The notes: generated by a model from the sequence alone, not told the origin. Counted from the first letter of the stretch, positions 17,254 to 26,443 are shown. The stretch is 64,000 nt of DNA from Clostridiales bacterium (GCA_021205695.1 JAJPXB010000043.1:1-64000); one strand, 5' to 3'. Made by a program: numbers and translations.

Positions 17254-17541
17254 ATGAAAATCACAGAAGAAATGGTGGACTACGTCTCTGCCCTCTCCCG
17301 ACTGAAGCTGCCTCCGGAGGAAAAGGCCCGAATGACGGGAGAGCTGGAGCAGATTATCGGCTATATGGATATCCTGAACCGGCTGGACACCACTGATATC
17401 GAGCCCATGAGCCACACCTTCCCGGTGAAAAATGTCCTTCGGGAGGACGTGGTGGAGCCGTCCTTCCCGCGGGAGGCGCTGCTGGCCAACGCCCCCGCCC
17501 CGGACGGGGAGAGCTATCTGGTGCCCAGAACGGTGGAATAG
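17254..17541 (+). CDS. gatC: Asp/Glu-tRNA amidotransferase subunit C
   Basis: A 95-residue protein of the GatC family: N-terminal helix KITEEMVDYVSALSRLKLPPEEK and the tail with LREDVVEPSFPREALLANAPAPDGESYLVPRTVE-type ending (residues about 62-95). It wraps between GatA and GatB and stabilises the complex. Site AAAGGAGG upstream; 15 bases after aspS2. Confidence 0.95.
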   Translation: MKITEEMVDYVSALSRLKLPPEEKARMTGELEQIIGYMDILNRLDTTDIEPMSHTFPVKNVLREDVVEPSFPREALLANAPAPDGESYLVPRTVE

Positions 17542-17553
17542 GGGGGAAGAAAC

Positions 17554-19029
17554 ATGAGCCTGCTGGAACTGACTGCCCTGGAGCTGGGCAGAGCCATCAA
17601 GGCCGGGGAGGTCTCCGCCCCCGAGGCCACTCAGGCCGCCCTGGAGGCCATCGAGGCCAAAAACCGGGAGAACAACGCATTTATCACCGTCCTCAATGAG
17701 CGGGCCATGGAGGAGGCGGAGGCGGTGCAGAGGAAGATCTCCGCCGGGGAGCTGACCGGCCCTCTGGCGGGGGTGCCCCTGGCCATCAAGGACAACATCT
17801 GCACCAGGGGGGTCAAGACCTCCTGCGCCTCCAAAATCATGGGGGACTTCGCGCCCCCCTATGACGCCACCCTCACTGAGAAGATACGCGCCATGGGCGG
17901 CGTGGTGCTGGGCAAGCTGAACATGGACGAGTTCGCCATGGGCTCCACCACCGAGACCTCCTACTATGGCTCCACGAAAAATCCCTGGGACCTGGGCCGC
18001 GTTCCCGGCGGCTCCTCTGGTGGGGCGGCCGCGGCAGTGGCCGCCCGGGAGTGCTGGTACGCCATCGGTTCGGACACCGGCGGCTCCATCCGTCAGCCCG
18101 CCTCCTATTGCGGCGTCACCGGTATGAAGCCCACCTATGGCACCGTCTCCCGGTATGGGCTCATCGCCTATGCCTCCTCTCTGGATCAGATCGGTCCCCT
18201 GGCCCGGACGGCGGAGGATTGCGCCGCCATTCTGGACGGCATCCAGGGAAAGGACCCCAGAGACAGCACCAGCCTGGACGCCCCCAGCGGCACGCTACTG
18301 GCACATCTCTCCGGCGACCTGACCGGTATGCGTATCGGCGTCCCCGTCGACTGCTTCGGGGAGGGGCTGGACAGTCAGGTGTCCGAACGGGTGCTGTCCG
18401 TCGCCCGGACGTTCCGTGACCGGGGAGCCCAGGTGGAGGAGTGCAGCCTGCCCATTATGGAGTATGTGGTGCCCACCTACTATATCATCGCCACCGCCGA
18501 GGCCAGCAGCAACCTGTCCCGGTTCGACGGGGTGAAATACGGCTGGCGGGCGGAGGACTATACCGACCTGACCGACCTGTACAACAGGACCCGCACCGAG
18601 GGCTTCGGCTCGGAGGTCAAGCGGCGCATTCTGTTGGGCACCTTCGTCCTCTCCACCGGCTATTATGACGCCTACTACAGAAAGGCCCTCCAGGTGAAGG
18701 CGGTTATCAAGGAGGCCTTTGACCGGGCGTTTCGGAAGTACGACCTGCTGCTCATGCCGGTGGCCCCCACCACAGCCCCCAGACTGGGGGAGAGCCTCTC
18801 CAACCCGCTGCAGATGTACCTCTCCGACATCTACACCGTCTCGGTCAATCTGGCAGGCCTGCCCGGCATCTCCCTGCCCTGCGGACTGGACAGCGCCGGG
18901 CTGCCGGTGGGGGCGCAGCTGGTGGGCCCCGTCCTGGGAGAGCAGAAGGTGCTCAACGCCGCCCACGCCTACCAGCAGAGCACCGACTATCACACCCTTA
19001 TCCCCGCGCAGCAAGGAGGTGTCCGGTAA
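17554..19029 (+). CDS. gatA: Asp/Glu-tRNA amidotransferase subunit A
   Basis: Glutaminase subunit of 491 residues, releasing ammonia from Gln. The amidase-signature triad is Lys79 (PLAIKDN), cis-Ser154 (GGSSGG) and Ser178 (DTGGSIR), the numbering of other Gram-positive GatA proteins. AGGGGGG precedes the ATG. The stop overlaps the gatB start by one base. Confidence 0.97.
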   Translation: MSLLELTALELGRAIKAGEVSAPEATQAALEAIEAKNRENNAFITVLNERAMEEAEAVQRKISAGELTGPLAGVPLAIKDNICTRGVKTSCASKIMGDFAPPYDATLTEKIRAMGGVVLGKLNMDEFAMGSTTETSYYGSTKNPWDLGRVPGGSSGGAAAAVAARECWYAIGSDTGGSIRQPASYCGVTGMKPTYGTVSRYGLIAYASSLDQIGPLARTAEDCAAILDGIQGKDPRDSTSLDAPSGTLLAHLSGDLTGMRIGVPVDCFGEGLDSQVSERVLSVARTFRDRGAQVEECSLPIMEYVVPTYYIIATAEASSNLSRFDGVKYGWRAEDYTDLTDLYNRTRTEGFGSEVKRRILLGTFVLSTGYYDAYYRKALQVKAVIKEAFDRAFRKYDLLLMPVAPTTAPRLGESLSNPLQMYLSDIYTVSVNLAGLPGISLPCGLDSAGLPVGAQLVGPVLGEQKVLNAAHAYQQSTDYHTLIPAQQGGVR

Positions 19030-20462
19030 TGGATTGGGAAATCGTCATCGGTCTGGAGACCCATGTGGAGCTGGCCACCCGGACAAAAATTTTCTGCTCC
19101 TGCACCACCGCATTCGGCGGCGCGCCCAACACCCACTGCTGCCCGATCTGTACCGGGATGCCGGGCACTCTGCCGGTGATGAATAAGCGGGTGCTGGAAT
19201 ATGCCGCCAAGGCCTGCCTGGCGCTGAACTGCGAGGTCACCCGGTACTGCAAATTTGACCGAAAGAACTATTTTTACCCCGATCTGCCCAAGGCCTATCA
19301 GATCTCCCAGCTCTATCTTCCCATCGGCCGCAACGGAAAAGTCCCCATCCGGGTGGGACAGGAGGAGAAGATCATCCGCATCCACGAGCTGCACATGGAA
19401 GAGGACGCGGGCAAGCTGGTCCATGACAACTGGATCGACCAGACGCGGGCGGACTACAACCGCTGCGGCGTTCCCCTGATCGAGATCGTCACAGAGCCGG
19501 ATTTCCGCTCCGCCGACGAGGTGATTGCCTACCTGGAGAAGCTCCGCTCGACTCTGGAATATCTGGGGGTCTCCGACTGCAAGATGCAGGAGGGCTCCCT
19601 CCGGTGCGACGTGAATCTGTCCGTCCGGCCGATGGGCTCCTCCGAGCTGGGTACCCGGACGGAGATGAAGAATCTGAATTCCTTCAAGGCCATCGCCCGG
19701 GCCATCCGCTATGAGGCCCGCCGCCAGCAGGAGCGCATCGAGATGGACCATAAAAAGGTCGTCCAGGAGACCCGCCGCTGGGACGAGAACAAGGACGCCA
19801 GCTTTTCCATGCGCTCCAAGGAGAACGCCCAGGATTACCGATATTTCCCAGAGCCGGACATCCCTCCCATGGAGCTGAGCGAGGACTATCTGGCGGAGCT
19901 CCGCTCCGGCTTGCCGGAGATGGCCCAGGCGCGGCAGGCCCGATATGTCCGGGAGTTCGGTCTCCCGGCGTACGACGCGGAGCTGCTCACAGAGACTAGG
20001 GCACTGGCGGACTTCTTTGAGGCTACGGTGGCCCTGGGAGCGCCGCCCAAGGAGGTGTCCAACTGGATGATGGCGGAGCTGCTCCGCACCCTGAAGGAGA
20101 AGTCCATGGAAGCCAAGGATATGGCTCTCACGCCGAAAACCCTGGCCGCCATTATCCAAATGGTGTCCGAAGGCAAGCTGAACCGGAGCACCGCCTCTCA
20201 GGTGTTCTCCGCCGTCTTTGACGACGACACCGACCCGGCGGCCTATGTGGAGGCTCACGGCCTGGAGCAGATCAGCGACGCCGGACTGGTGGAGGAGACG
20301 GTCAAAGGCGTTCTCGCCGCCAACGCCGCTCAGGTGGCGGAGTACCGCTCCGGCAAGCAGAAGGTATTTGGATTCCTGGTGGGCCAGTGTATGCGCGCCC
20401 TCAAGGGAAAGGCCGACCCCAAGGTGGTCAACCGGACGTTGCGGGAGCAGCTGGACAGGTGA
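19029..20462 (+). CDS. gatB: Asp/Glu-tRNA amidotransferase subunit B
   Basis: The 477-residue kinase/transamidase subunit that activates Asp- or Glu-tRNA and receives ammonia from GatA. It has the N-terminal GLETHVEL, zinc Cys pairs (FCSC and CCPIC), the catalytic cradle, and C-terminal helical plus YqeY tail domains (residues about 300-477; KVFGFLVGQCMRALKGKADP). AAGGAGG lies inside the end of gatA. Last gene of the operon. Confidence 0.97.
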   Translation: MDWEIVIGLETHVELATRTKIFCSCTTAFGGAPNTHCCPICTGMPGTLPVMNKRVLEYAAKACLALNCEVTRYCKFDRKNYFYPDLPKAYQISQLYLPIGRNGKVPIRVGQEEKIIRIHELHMEEDAGKLVHDNWIDQTRADYNRCGVPLIEIVTEPDFRSADEVIAYLEKLRSTLEYLGVSDCKMQEGSLRCDVNLSVRPMGSSELGTRTEMKNLNSFKAIARAIRYEARRQQERIEMDHKKVVQETRRWDENKDASFSMRSKENAQDYRYFPEPDIPPMELSEDYLAELRSGLPEMAQARQARYVREFGLPAYDAELLTETRALADFFEATVALGAPPKEVSNWMMAELLRTLKEKSMEAKDMALTPKTLAAIIQMVSEGKLNRSTASQVFSAVFDDDTDPAAYVEAHGLEQISDAGLVEETVKGVLAANAAQVAEYRSGKQKVFGFLVGQCMRALKGKADPKVVNRTLREQLDR

Positions 20463-20496
20463 ATAACTGACTTCGCCTCAGGAGAGCCGGAGTTGA

Positions 20497-20533
20497 CAGC
20501 CCCCGTCGGAGCCTTTTCCGACGGGGGCTGTTC
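20497..20533 (+). terminator. Terminator of aspS2-gatCAB
   Basis: A 14-bp stem CAGCCCCCGTCGGA / TCCGACGGGGGCTG with a six-base loop, followed by TTCTG. The stem is strong but the T-run is short. Confidence 0.75.
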
Positions 20534-20584
20534 TGCCGCCCTGCTCTAGTGCATAATCTGAACCAAAAATACGGAGGTGACGGG

Positions 20585-21121
20585 ATGGAGGAGCGATTGC
20601 CGATCTACCAGAACGGCGTACGGGCGGGCGACCTCCTGCGGAGAGAGGAGGGGCTGCATACCGTTTTCCTGGCGGACTGCCCGAGGGGACAGGGGGAGGG
20701 CCTGCGGAAGGTGTGGCTCTGCGGAGACGGGGCGGAGCGGGTGCTGCTGGGCACCTTGGCCCCGGAGGGAAGCCGCTGGCGGCTCACCAGACGGCTTGCC
20801 CGTTCCGGCCTGGAACGGGCGGGACTGACCGGAGACATCTGGGGGGAGATCGACCAGACCCAGACCGGGAGTTCCCAGCCAGGCGCAGAGCCACCCCGGA
20901 ACGCCCTGCCCGTCCGACCCTGTGACCCGGTGATCGCCGACGCTCTGGCCGCGGAGCGTCCCGGCCGCTGGCAGCGGGTGGGAGACTGCTGGCAGGTCAC
21001 CTACCCCTGGCAGCAGGGCCAGCCCATGCCCCTGCTCCCCCTGTTCTGCTTTGCCCGGGTGGGTCGGGGGGAGGTGACCTTTCTCCTGAACGGGCGGGGC
21101 TACCCGGTGGCGGAGAGATGA
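20585..21121 (+). CDS. Hypothetical protein
   Basis: A 178-residue soluble protein that I do not recognise. It starts MEERLPIYQNGVRAGDL and has many Arg, Trp and Gly residues, with no signal peptide or membrane segment; two beta-rich halves (about 5-80 and 115-175) are joined by a polar linker (residues about 90-115). The start is set by CGGAGGTGACGGG just before ATG 20585. It is alone between the gatB terminator and the coat-protein genes and might be a sporulation-linked protein, but nothing in the sequence proves that. Confidence 0.65.
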   Translation: MEERLPIYQNGVRAGDLLRREEGLHTVFLADCPRGQGEGLRKVWLCGDGAERVLLGTLAPEGSRWRLTRRLARSGLERAGLTGDIWGEIDQTQTGSSQPGAEPPRNALPVRPCDPVIADALAAERPGRWQRVGDCWQVTYPWQQGQPMPLLPLFCFARVGRGEVTFLLNGRGYPVAER

Positions 21122-21211
21122 AAAGGCCAGGGCGGGGAAATTTTTCTCTGGGAAGGCGCATAATTCCGGAAACCGGTGGAAGGATAAGGCTTGTAAAGGA
21201 GATGATCCCAA

Positions 21212-21397
21212 ATGGCCAATCTGACCACCAAGGAACTGGAAGCCCTGGACGATCAGCTCAATTTTGAGCACGTCTGCGTGACCAAATATCAGGCCGCAGC
21301 CGCCGAAACCCAGGAAAACACCCTCCGGGAGTGCTACAACAAGCACGCCGGACAACATCAGCAGAATTTCAACACCCTGCTGACCTTTTTGAGATAA
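21212..21397 (+). CDS. CotF-like spore coat family protein
   Basis: A 61-residue, all-helical protein (LTTKELEALDDQLNFEHVCVTKYQ...CYNKHAGQHQQNFNTLLTFL) that resembles half of a CotF/ferritin-like coat domain. Strong AAAGGAGATGATC site. It forms a pair with the next gene, 13 bases downstream, as is common for split CotF-like coat proteins in Clostridia. Role in the spore coat is inferred from family likeness. Confidence 0.7.
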   Translation: MANLTTKELEALDDQLNFEHVCVTKYQAAAAETQENTLRECYNKHAGQHQQNFNTLLTFLR

Positions 21398-21410
21398 GGA
21401 GAGCTCTGAA

Positions 21411-21656
21411 ATGAACGATCAGGAGCGCATCACCGACTTGATCCTGCTGGAGAAGAAGATGAGCACCAACTACAACGAGTTTGCCAGCGAGTGCACCAAT
21501 ATCCAGCTGCGAAACCAGTTCCTGTCCCTGCTGAGCAAGGACCACGACATCGAGAGCGACCTGTACCAAGCGGCGTCCAGCCGGGGCTGGTACCAGACCC
21601 GACCTGCCGACGGCGCAGAGATCAACCAGACCTATCAGAAATTCTCCAAAATGTGA
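21411..21656 (+). CDS. CotF-like spore coat family protein
   Basis: An 81-residue helical protein (DLILLEKKMSTNYNEFASECTNIQLRN...FLSLLSKDHDIESDLYQAASSRGWYQTRPAD). The GWYQTRPAD-type C-terminus is typical of CotF-related coat proteins. Site AAGGAGAG upstream. Likely made together with the 61-residue partner. Confidence 0.75.
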   Translation: MNDQERITDLILLEKKMSTNYNEFASECTNIQLRNQFLSLLSKDHDIESDLYQAASSRGWYQTRPADGAEINQTYQKFSKM

Positions 21657-21676
21657 CGTTTTACAAGGCCCCAGCA

Positions 21677-21736
21677 TGTCAAAAATTTTTTTGACAGACT
21701 AAGCGGCCCCCGCACCGGTCGGTGCAGGGGCCGCCT
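21677..21736. repeat. Palindrome plus GC hairpin, 3'-end repeat element (copy A)
   Basis: TGTCAAAAA / TTTTTGACA (21677-21696) adjoins a GC-rich stem from GCGGCCCC to GGGGCCGC (21703-21734). Read on the minus strand, the stem is followed by TTAGTCTGTCAAAAAA. The same tail after a GC stem occurs near 38.4 kb. It probably ends the GH3 transcript and perhaps also the coat-protein transcript. Confidence 0.7.
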
Positions 21737-21775
21737 GTTTAGAGAGGCAAGAGAGGAAAACGCTTGCTTTGTCGC

Positions 21776-24700
21776 TTATTCGGCGGCGGGCTCCTTGCGC
21801 TTCCTTACGAAGCGGACGATGAGGTAGGCCTCAATAGCGACCAGGATAACGCCAATGACCACGTCTACAGTGTAGAAGGTGGTGACCCAGCCAGGAGTAG
21901 AGAAGTTCCGCTCATCCATGGCGCTGGAGTTTGCCAGGCTGTAAAGGATGTTGTGGGAGGCGTTGCGCATGGCGATGACGGTGTTGGCATCGCTCGTGTT
22001 AATGGCGAATGCCACGGTATCGCCGGAGGAGGACAGCATCTTGTCGCCGCCGACCCGGATAGCCGATTCAGCATACATATAGCCGTCGGTGGTTCCGTTG
22101 AACCAGTCGGACACAGTAGAACCCTGGAAGCCCCACTCATCCCGGAGGACGGTCTGGAGCAGGTCGTAGTTTGCGCCCGCCCAGACATTGCCGATGTAGT
22201 TGAAGGCGGTCATGACGTTGTCGGCGCCGCCGATCTTGACGGACATCTCGAAGGATTTCAGATAGACCTCACGCATAGCCTGTTCGTTCGTCCAGGTGCA
22301 GAGCATATTGGTCCGGTTGGTCTCGGAGTCGTTCAGGGCGAAGTGCTTGATGTAGCACTGGATGCCGTATTCCTTGGCGCCGGACACCTCGCTGGCGCCC
22401 ATCCAGCCGGCCAGCACGCCGTCCTCAGAATAGTACTCGAAGTTACGGCCGGAGAAGGCGGTGCGGTGGACGTTCATGGCCGGGCCGTACCAGCCCACCA
22501 CGTTCATGTCGTTGCACTGTTGACCCATCATTTTGCCTCGCTGATAGGCGAGGTCCTTGCTCCAGGTAGCTGCAATCATGGTAGCACAGTTAAAGGCAGT
22601 GCCGGACTCTCCGGTGTAGTTGTTGGAAATGGCAGCGGGGCCGTCGCACTCGATGGTGGCGGGCAGACCGATGGAGTCCACCTTGGCGTTGGCATAGCCG
22701 CCGGTGCCGATCAGCTGGTTCATCTCATCGATGGTCAGCTCGTCCAGCAGATCATCCCACAGGGGGTCGTCATAGTCCAGACCGACCATGTCCTGAATCG
22801 TCAGGCCATTGCTTGCTCCGGTGGTGGGCATGACCGCATCCGGATCGTCGTACTCGGAGGAGTCATAGGTGCTCTGGCTGTAGAAGCCGTCCAGGACGGT
22901 CTCGGTCATGGTGTAGTCGGTGGGGGCTGCGGTGGCCTCATCATAGTTGGCAAAGCCGTCAGCGCGAGACAGATAGGTAACGTCGCCTTCAGCATAATCG
23001 AACTGGTTGGTAGCAGCAACGCCGTCGGAGGAGCGGGCGCCGTCGTTCTCATCGTTATAAATGATGTCGTCCTCCAGGGAGACGGTGCGGCTGTCGATGA
23101 CGGTGTGGGAATCGGAGCGGATGCTGACTTCATAGTCACCGGCCTCCAGCACATAAGCGCCGCCTTCGGCCTTGATGCCGGAGTAGTCATAGGAGGCCAT
23201 ATCCTCCCAGTTGAAGGAGATGGTGATCTCCTGGGATGCGTTCGGCTCCAGCAGGTCCGTCTTGGCAAAGTCTACCAGGTTGACGGAGGACTTCTCAATG
23301 CCGCCGTTATAGTAGGGAGGCGTGTAGTAGACCTCTACCACGTCCTTGCCCGCCACGTCGCCGGTGTTGGTGACGGTGACTGTCAGGGTGATGGTGGTGC
23401 CGTCGTCCTGGAAATCGGTGATCTCCTGGTCAAAGGTGGTGTAGCTCAGGCCGTAGCCGAAGGGGTATTGCACCGTAGTGTCATAGTCAATGAAACCTTC
23501 CTCTGCAGCTGTCTCATAGAACTTATAGCCCACATAGATGCTTTCCACATAGTTATTGAAGGTGGCATACACCCAGCTTGCGGTATCGGTGGCAACCAGG
23601 CTGTTGGAATCCTCATAGACGAAGCTGCCCACATAGTTGATGGCGGGGATGCTCAGCAGGTCATAGACATAGGTGTCCACCAGTCTGCCGGAGGGGTTGG
23701 CCTCGCCGCTGAGAATGTTGCCCAGAGAACGGAAGCCCGTCTGGCCGGGGCCGGCGATCCACACGGCGGCGGTGATGGAGTCATATTCGTCCAGGAAGCC
23801 CAGCTCCATGGCGTTGGCGGAGTTGATGATCACGACTACGTTGTCAAACTCCTCGCATACCCGATCCAGCATGGCGATTTCACGGTTGCTCAGCTCCAGA
23901 TAGGACTTGGAGGGGTCCACATCGTCGGCATAGGAGGTGTAGCGGACGCCGGAATAGCCAGACCAGCCGCCGGTGTACTCAAAGGTATCCTCGTCGGTGA
24001 TGCTGGTGGGCAGGTCGGCGTTCTCACCGCCGGAGCGGGCGATGACCACGATCGCGGTGTCAGAGAACTCCACAGCGCTCTCAAAGATGCCAGCCTCGTC
24101 ATACTCCTCGATGGTGGGCTCGGGGATGGTCCAGTCCTGACCGTTCATGCCCACGGTGGGCCGCTCATCCAGGAATGCGGTGTAGAAGTCGGAGATGGTG
24201 GTGTTCAGCTCAAATCCGGCCTCCTCCAGGCCCTGAAGCAGGGTGACGCAGGTGCTCTCGTCCACGGAGCCGGAGCCGGTGCCGCCGTAGACCGGATTGG
24301 TGGAGGACCAGCCGAACACGTTCAGCTTGGTGACGCCGGTCAGAGGCAGGGTGTTGTCTTCGTTCTTCAGCAGGACGATGCCCTCGTCAGCGATGTCCTC
24401 CACCAACTCCTCTGAGGCGGAGATGGTCTCGTCGCTGAGCATGTAGGTGTCGCCCAGCAGGTTGTTCAACAGGCTGTACTCAGGGCCAAGGCAGATGACG
24501 TTGACTACGATGGCGATGGACAACAGAGCGGCCACCAGAGCCTCGCCACGAATCAGCCCGGCCAGGGGCTTCTTGAATTTAAAGGCAACAATGGCCACCA
24601 CGATGGCGATGACCAGCAGCACGCCCAGGGTAATCAGGTAATCCTGCAGAGCCAAAACGGTAGCAGTAACGTCGCTCATGGAAATCGACACAGAGCGGCT

Positions 24701-24796
24701 GGACAGATAGCTCATGATGCCGGCATAGGCCGCGGCGATCACAGCGATGATGACGACCACAACGATCAGCGGCTTGAGCCATTTCTTGCTTTTCAT
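21776..24796 (-). CDS. Membrane-anchored GH3 beta-glucosidase-like protein with reversed domain order
   Basis: A 1006-residue glycoside hydrolase family 3 protein. Three membrane segments lie at about 9-31, 52-73 and 86-104, and one more near 977-997. The alpha/beta sandwich domain comes first (about 125-420; EGIVLLKNEDNTLPL), then a fibronectin-like domain (about 430-600), then the barrel (about 640-930) with nucleophile Asp897 in STVSDW and the KHFALND motif. This order is the reverse of classic GH3 enzymes; similar reversals are known in ruminal clostridia. Glu258 (SGGENADLP) may be the acid/base. The catalytic part should face outside. AGGAGG precedes the ATG; 27 bases after the GH43 gene. 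Sugar specificity is unknown. Confidence 0.85.
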   Translation of the reverse strand: MKSKKWLKPLIVVVVIIAVIAAAYAGIMSYLSSRSVSISMSDVTATVLALQDYLITLGVLLVIAIVVAIVAFKFKKPLAGLIRGEALVAALLSIAIVVNVICLGPEYSLLNNLLGDTYMLSDETISASEELVEDIADEGIVLLKNEDNTLPLTGVTKLNVFGWSSTNPVYGGTGSGSVDESTCVTLLQGLEEAGFELNTTISDFYTAFLDERPTVGMNGQDWTIPEPTIEEYDEAGIFESAVEFSDTAIVVIARSGGENADLPTSITDEDTFEYTGGWSGYSGVRYTSYADDVDPSKSYLELSNREIAMLDRVCEEFDNVVVIINSANAMELGFLDEYDSITAAVWIAGPGQTGFRSLGNILSGEANPSGRLVDTYVYDLLSIPAINYVGSFVYEDSNSLVATDTASWVYATFNNYVESIYVGYKFYETAAEEGFIDYDTTVQYPFGYGLSYTTFDQEITDFQDDGTTITLTVTVTNTGDVAGKDVVEVYYTPPYYNGGIEKSSVNLVDFAKTDLLEPNASQEITISFNWEDMASYDYSGIKAEGGAYVLEAGDYEVSIRSDSHTVIDSRTVSLEDDIIYNDENDGARSSDGVAATNQFDYAEGDVTYLSRADGFANYDEATAAPTDYTMTETVLDGFYSQSTYDSSEYDDPDAVMPTTGASNGLTIQDMVGLDYDDPLWDDLLDELTIDEMNQLIGTGGYANAKVDSIGLPATIECDGPAAISNNYTGESGTAFNCATMIAATWSKDLAYQRGKMMGQQCNDMNVVGWYGPAMNVHRTAFSGRNFEYYSEDGVLAGWMGASEVSGAKEYGIQCYIKHFALNDSETNRTNMLCTWTNEQAMREVYLKSFEMSVKIGGADNVMTAFNYIGNVWAGANYDLLQTVLRDEWGFQGSTVSDWFNGTTDGYMYAESAIRVGGDKMLSSSGDTVAFAINTSDANTVIAMRNASHNILYSLANSSAMDERNFSTPGWVTTFYTVDVVIGVILVAIEAYLIVRFVRKRKEPAAE

Positions 24797-24823
24797 ATTT
24801 ACCTCCTAAATTTGTTTTGCGAT

Positions 24824-26272
24824 TCAACTCCTCTCCAGATCAAAAGAGAGGAAGTCTACTGCCCCGCTTCCGACAAAACGGAAGTAGAGGGCTGTCTGCT
24901 CCCCGGGGTAGTCTACGACACAGTCGTTGAACAGACCGATTTTGCTGTTCAGACGTACAGTGATCTCGCCGTACCGGGCAAAGTCAGGCTTGTTGGAGAC
25001 CTGCATGGTGCCGTCGGCTGTACCCCTCAGGTGAACGGTGACCTTGGTGGGGCCGTCCAGGTGGAAGTACTTGAAGCCGGCCACCGCTCCGTCCTGCATA
25101 TTGGCGATGTACTGGTCGCCGCTGTGTTCCCGGTCGGAGCCGGTCTGGGTGAAGTAGGGGTGGTTTTTCAGCTTCTTCCGCACGCCGTTGCCGTCGTACC
25201 GGCCCACGCCGTCTTTGCTCCACAGGTTACAGGCGATCCGGGCCTCGTAGCTGCCCTCCCCCTTCAGGGGGCCGCCGTTCAGGCCGCAGCTGGTGACCTC
25301 CGCCTGCCGGAAGCTGCCGTCCGGGTTGCGCACCAGCTTTTCCGCACAGGCCTGCCGGGAGTAGGAGTGCCGGTTTGTCTGACGGTGGTAGAAGATATAC
25401 CAGTCCTCGCCGATGTGCAGCATACCCCCGTGGGTGTTGCCCAGGTAGTTCACGCCCTTTGCCTCGTCCTCGTTGCCGTCCAGGAACAGGTCGCCCTGGC
25501 TGACCAGCGTGCCGCCGAAGGTGAAATCGCCGTCCGGGCGCTTACTGGTGGCGTAGCACAGCTCGTGGTTGTGCCGGGAGGAGTAGACGAAGATGTAGGT
25601 GTCCCCGTCCTTGCGGATGGAGCTGGCCTCGAAGAACTCATGGTTGGGGAAGGAGCCGGGGCCCTCCTTGGGGAAGATCACCTTCGGCTCGGTTTTGATG
25701 GTCACCATGTCGCTCTCCAGCTCTATCACAGTGCCGCCGTCGTTTTTCAGGCTGACGCCGCCGGTGACGATGGCCGGGGTGGGCGTGTAGAAGCCGGAAT
25801 AGAGCCACACGCTGCCGTCGTCGTCCACCAGGACGCCGGGGTCAAAGGGGAACTGGTCGCCCTTTCTTCTGCCCCAGACGGTGCCGTCCTTGTAGTGGAC
25901 GTGGCCCAGGAACTGGTACTTTCCGGCAGGGGTGTCGCAGACGGCCACCCCCATAATGCCCATGAAGTCGAAGGCGTAATAGAGGTAGTATTTGCCGTCC
26001 TTTCCCTGGCATACGTCGGGGGCGAACAGGAGCCGGAGGCCCAGCTTGTTTTTTGGGTCCTGGTTCTTTTTAAAGATGACCCCTTCATACCGCCAGTCGC
26101 TGAGATCGTCCACCGGGGCCGACCAGCACACATAGTCGTTCACACAGAAAATGGGAGCGTTGAAGCTGTCATGGGAGCCGTAGACGTAGACCCGGTCGCC
26201 AAAGACATGGGGCTCTCCGTCGGGGATGTACTCCCAGGATGGAAGGTAGGGATTAAAGACTTGCTGTTTCAT
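24824..26272 (-). CDS. GH43 glycosidase (arabinofuranosidase/xylosidase type)
   Basis: A 482-residue, five-bladed propeller of family GH43. Candidate catalytic residues are Asp in GSHDSF near the N-terminus, Asp in FAPDVCQGKDGKYYLYY and Glu in HEFFEASSIRKDG. A C-terminal beta-sandwich (about 370-482; HLRGTADGTMQVSN...VDFLSFDLE) resembles a CBM6-type module. No signal peptide, so it is probably cytoplasmic and acts on imported oligosaccharides. Start 26272 has GAGGAGG; the frame is open to 26443 but without a site. It forms an operon with the GH3 gene. Confidence 0.85.
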   Translation of the reverse strand: MKQQVFNPYLPSWEYIPDGEPHVFGDRVYVYGSHDSFNAPIFCVNDYVCWSAPVDDLSDWRYEGVIFKKNQDPKNKLGLRLLFAPDVCQGKDGKYYLYYAFDFMGIMGVAVCDTPAGKYQFLGHVHYKDGTVWGRRKGDQFPFDPGVLVDDDGSVWLYSGFYTPTPAIVTGGVSLKNDGGTVIELESDMVTIKTEPKVIFPKEGPGSFPNHEFFEASSIRKDGDTYIFVYSSRHNHELCYATSKRPDGDFTFGGTLVSQGDLFLDGNEDEAKGVNYLGNTHGGMLHIGEDWYIFYHRQTNRHSYSRQACAEKLVRNPDGSFRQAEVTSCGLNGGPLKGEGSYEARIACNLWSKDGVGRYDGNGVRKKLKNHPYFTQTGSDREHSGDQYIANMQDGAVAGFKYFHLDGPTKVTVHLRGTADGTMQVSNKPDFARYGEITVRLNSKIGLFNDCVVDYPGEQTALYFRFVGSGAVDFLSFDLERS

Positions 26273-26394
26273 TTTCTGCACCTCCTCTCTCTGCTCGCCA
26301 GTCTTAACCTGGTTTGCAGTATAACGGTTTGGCCTGGGTTTTTGGAGATTTTGGCATAACCTGTCTCCACAGCGGCATAAATTGCATTTTGCAT
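26269..26394 (-). CDS. Possible 41-residue leader ORF before the GH43 gene
   Basis: ATG 26394 is preceded by GAGGAG at nine bases and opens a 41-codon frame, rich in Arg and Lys at its end, that stops as TGA overlapping the ATG of the GH43 gene (ATGA). The arrangement would couple translation of the two. No known protein is recognised, and it may be a chance frame. Confidence 0.35.
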   Translation of the reverse strand: MQNAIYAAVETGYAKISKNPGQTVILQTRLRLASRERRCRK

Positions 26395-26443
26395 AAAAAC
26401 AAGCTCCTCTCTCTTTTGGTTCTGATAGATTCTGACAAATCAA

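Noticed and set aside
21764..24415. 883-codon open frame opposite the GH3 gene
   Set aside because: Antisense shadow caused by codon bias; low-complexity Gly, Val and His content and no known domain.
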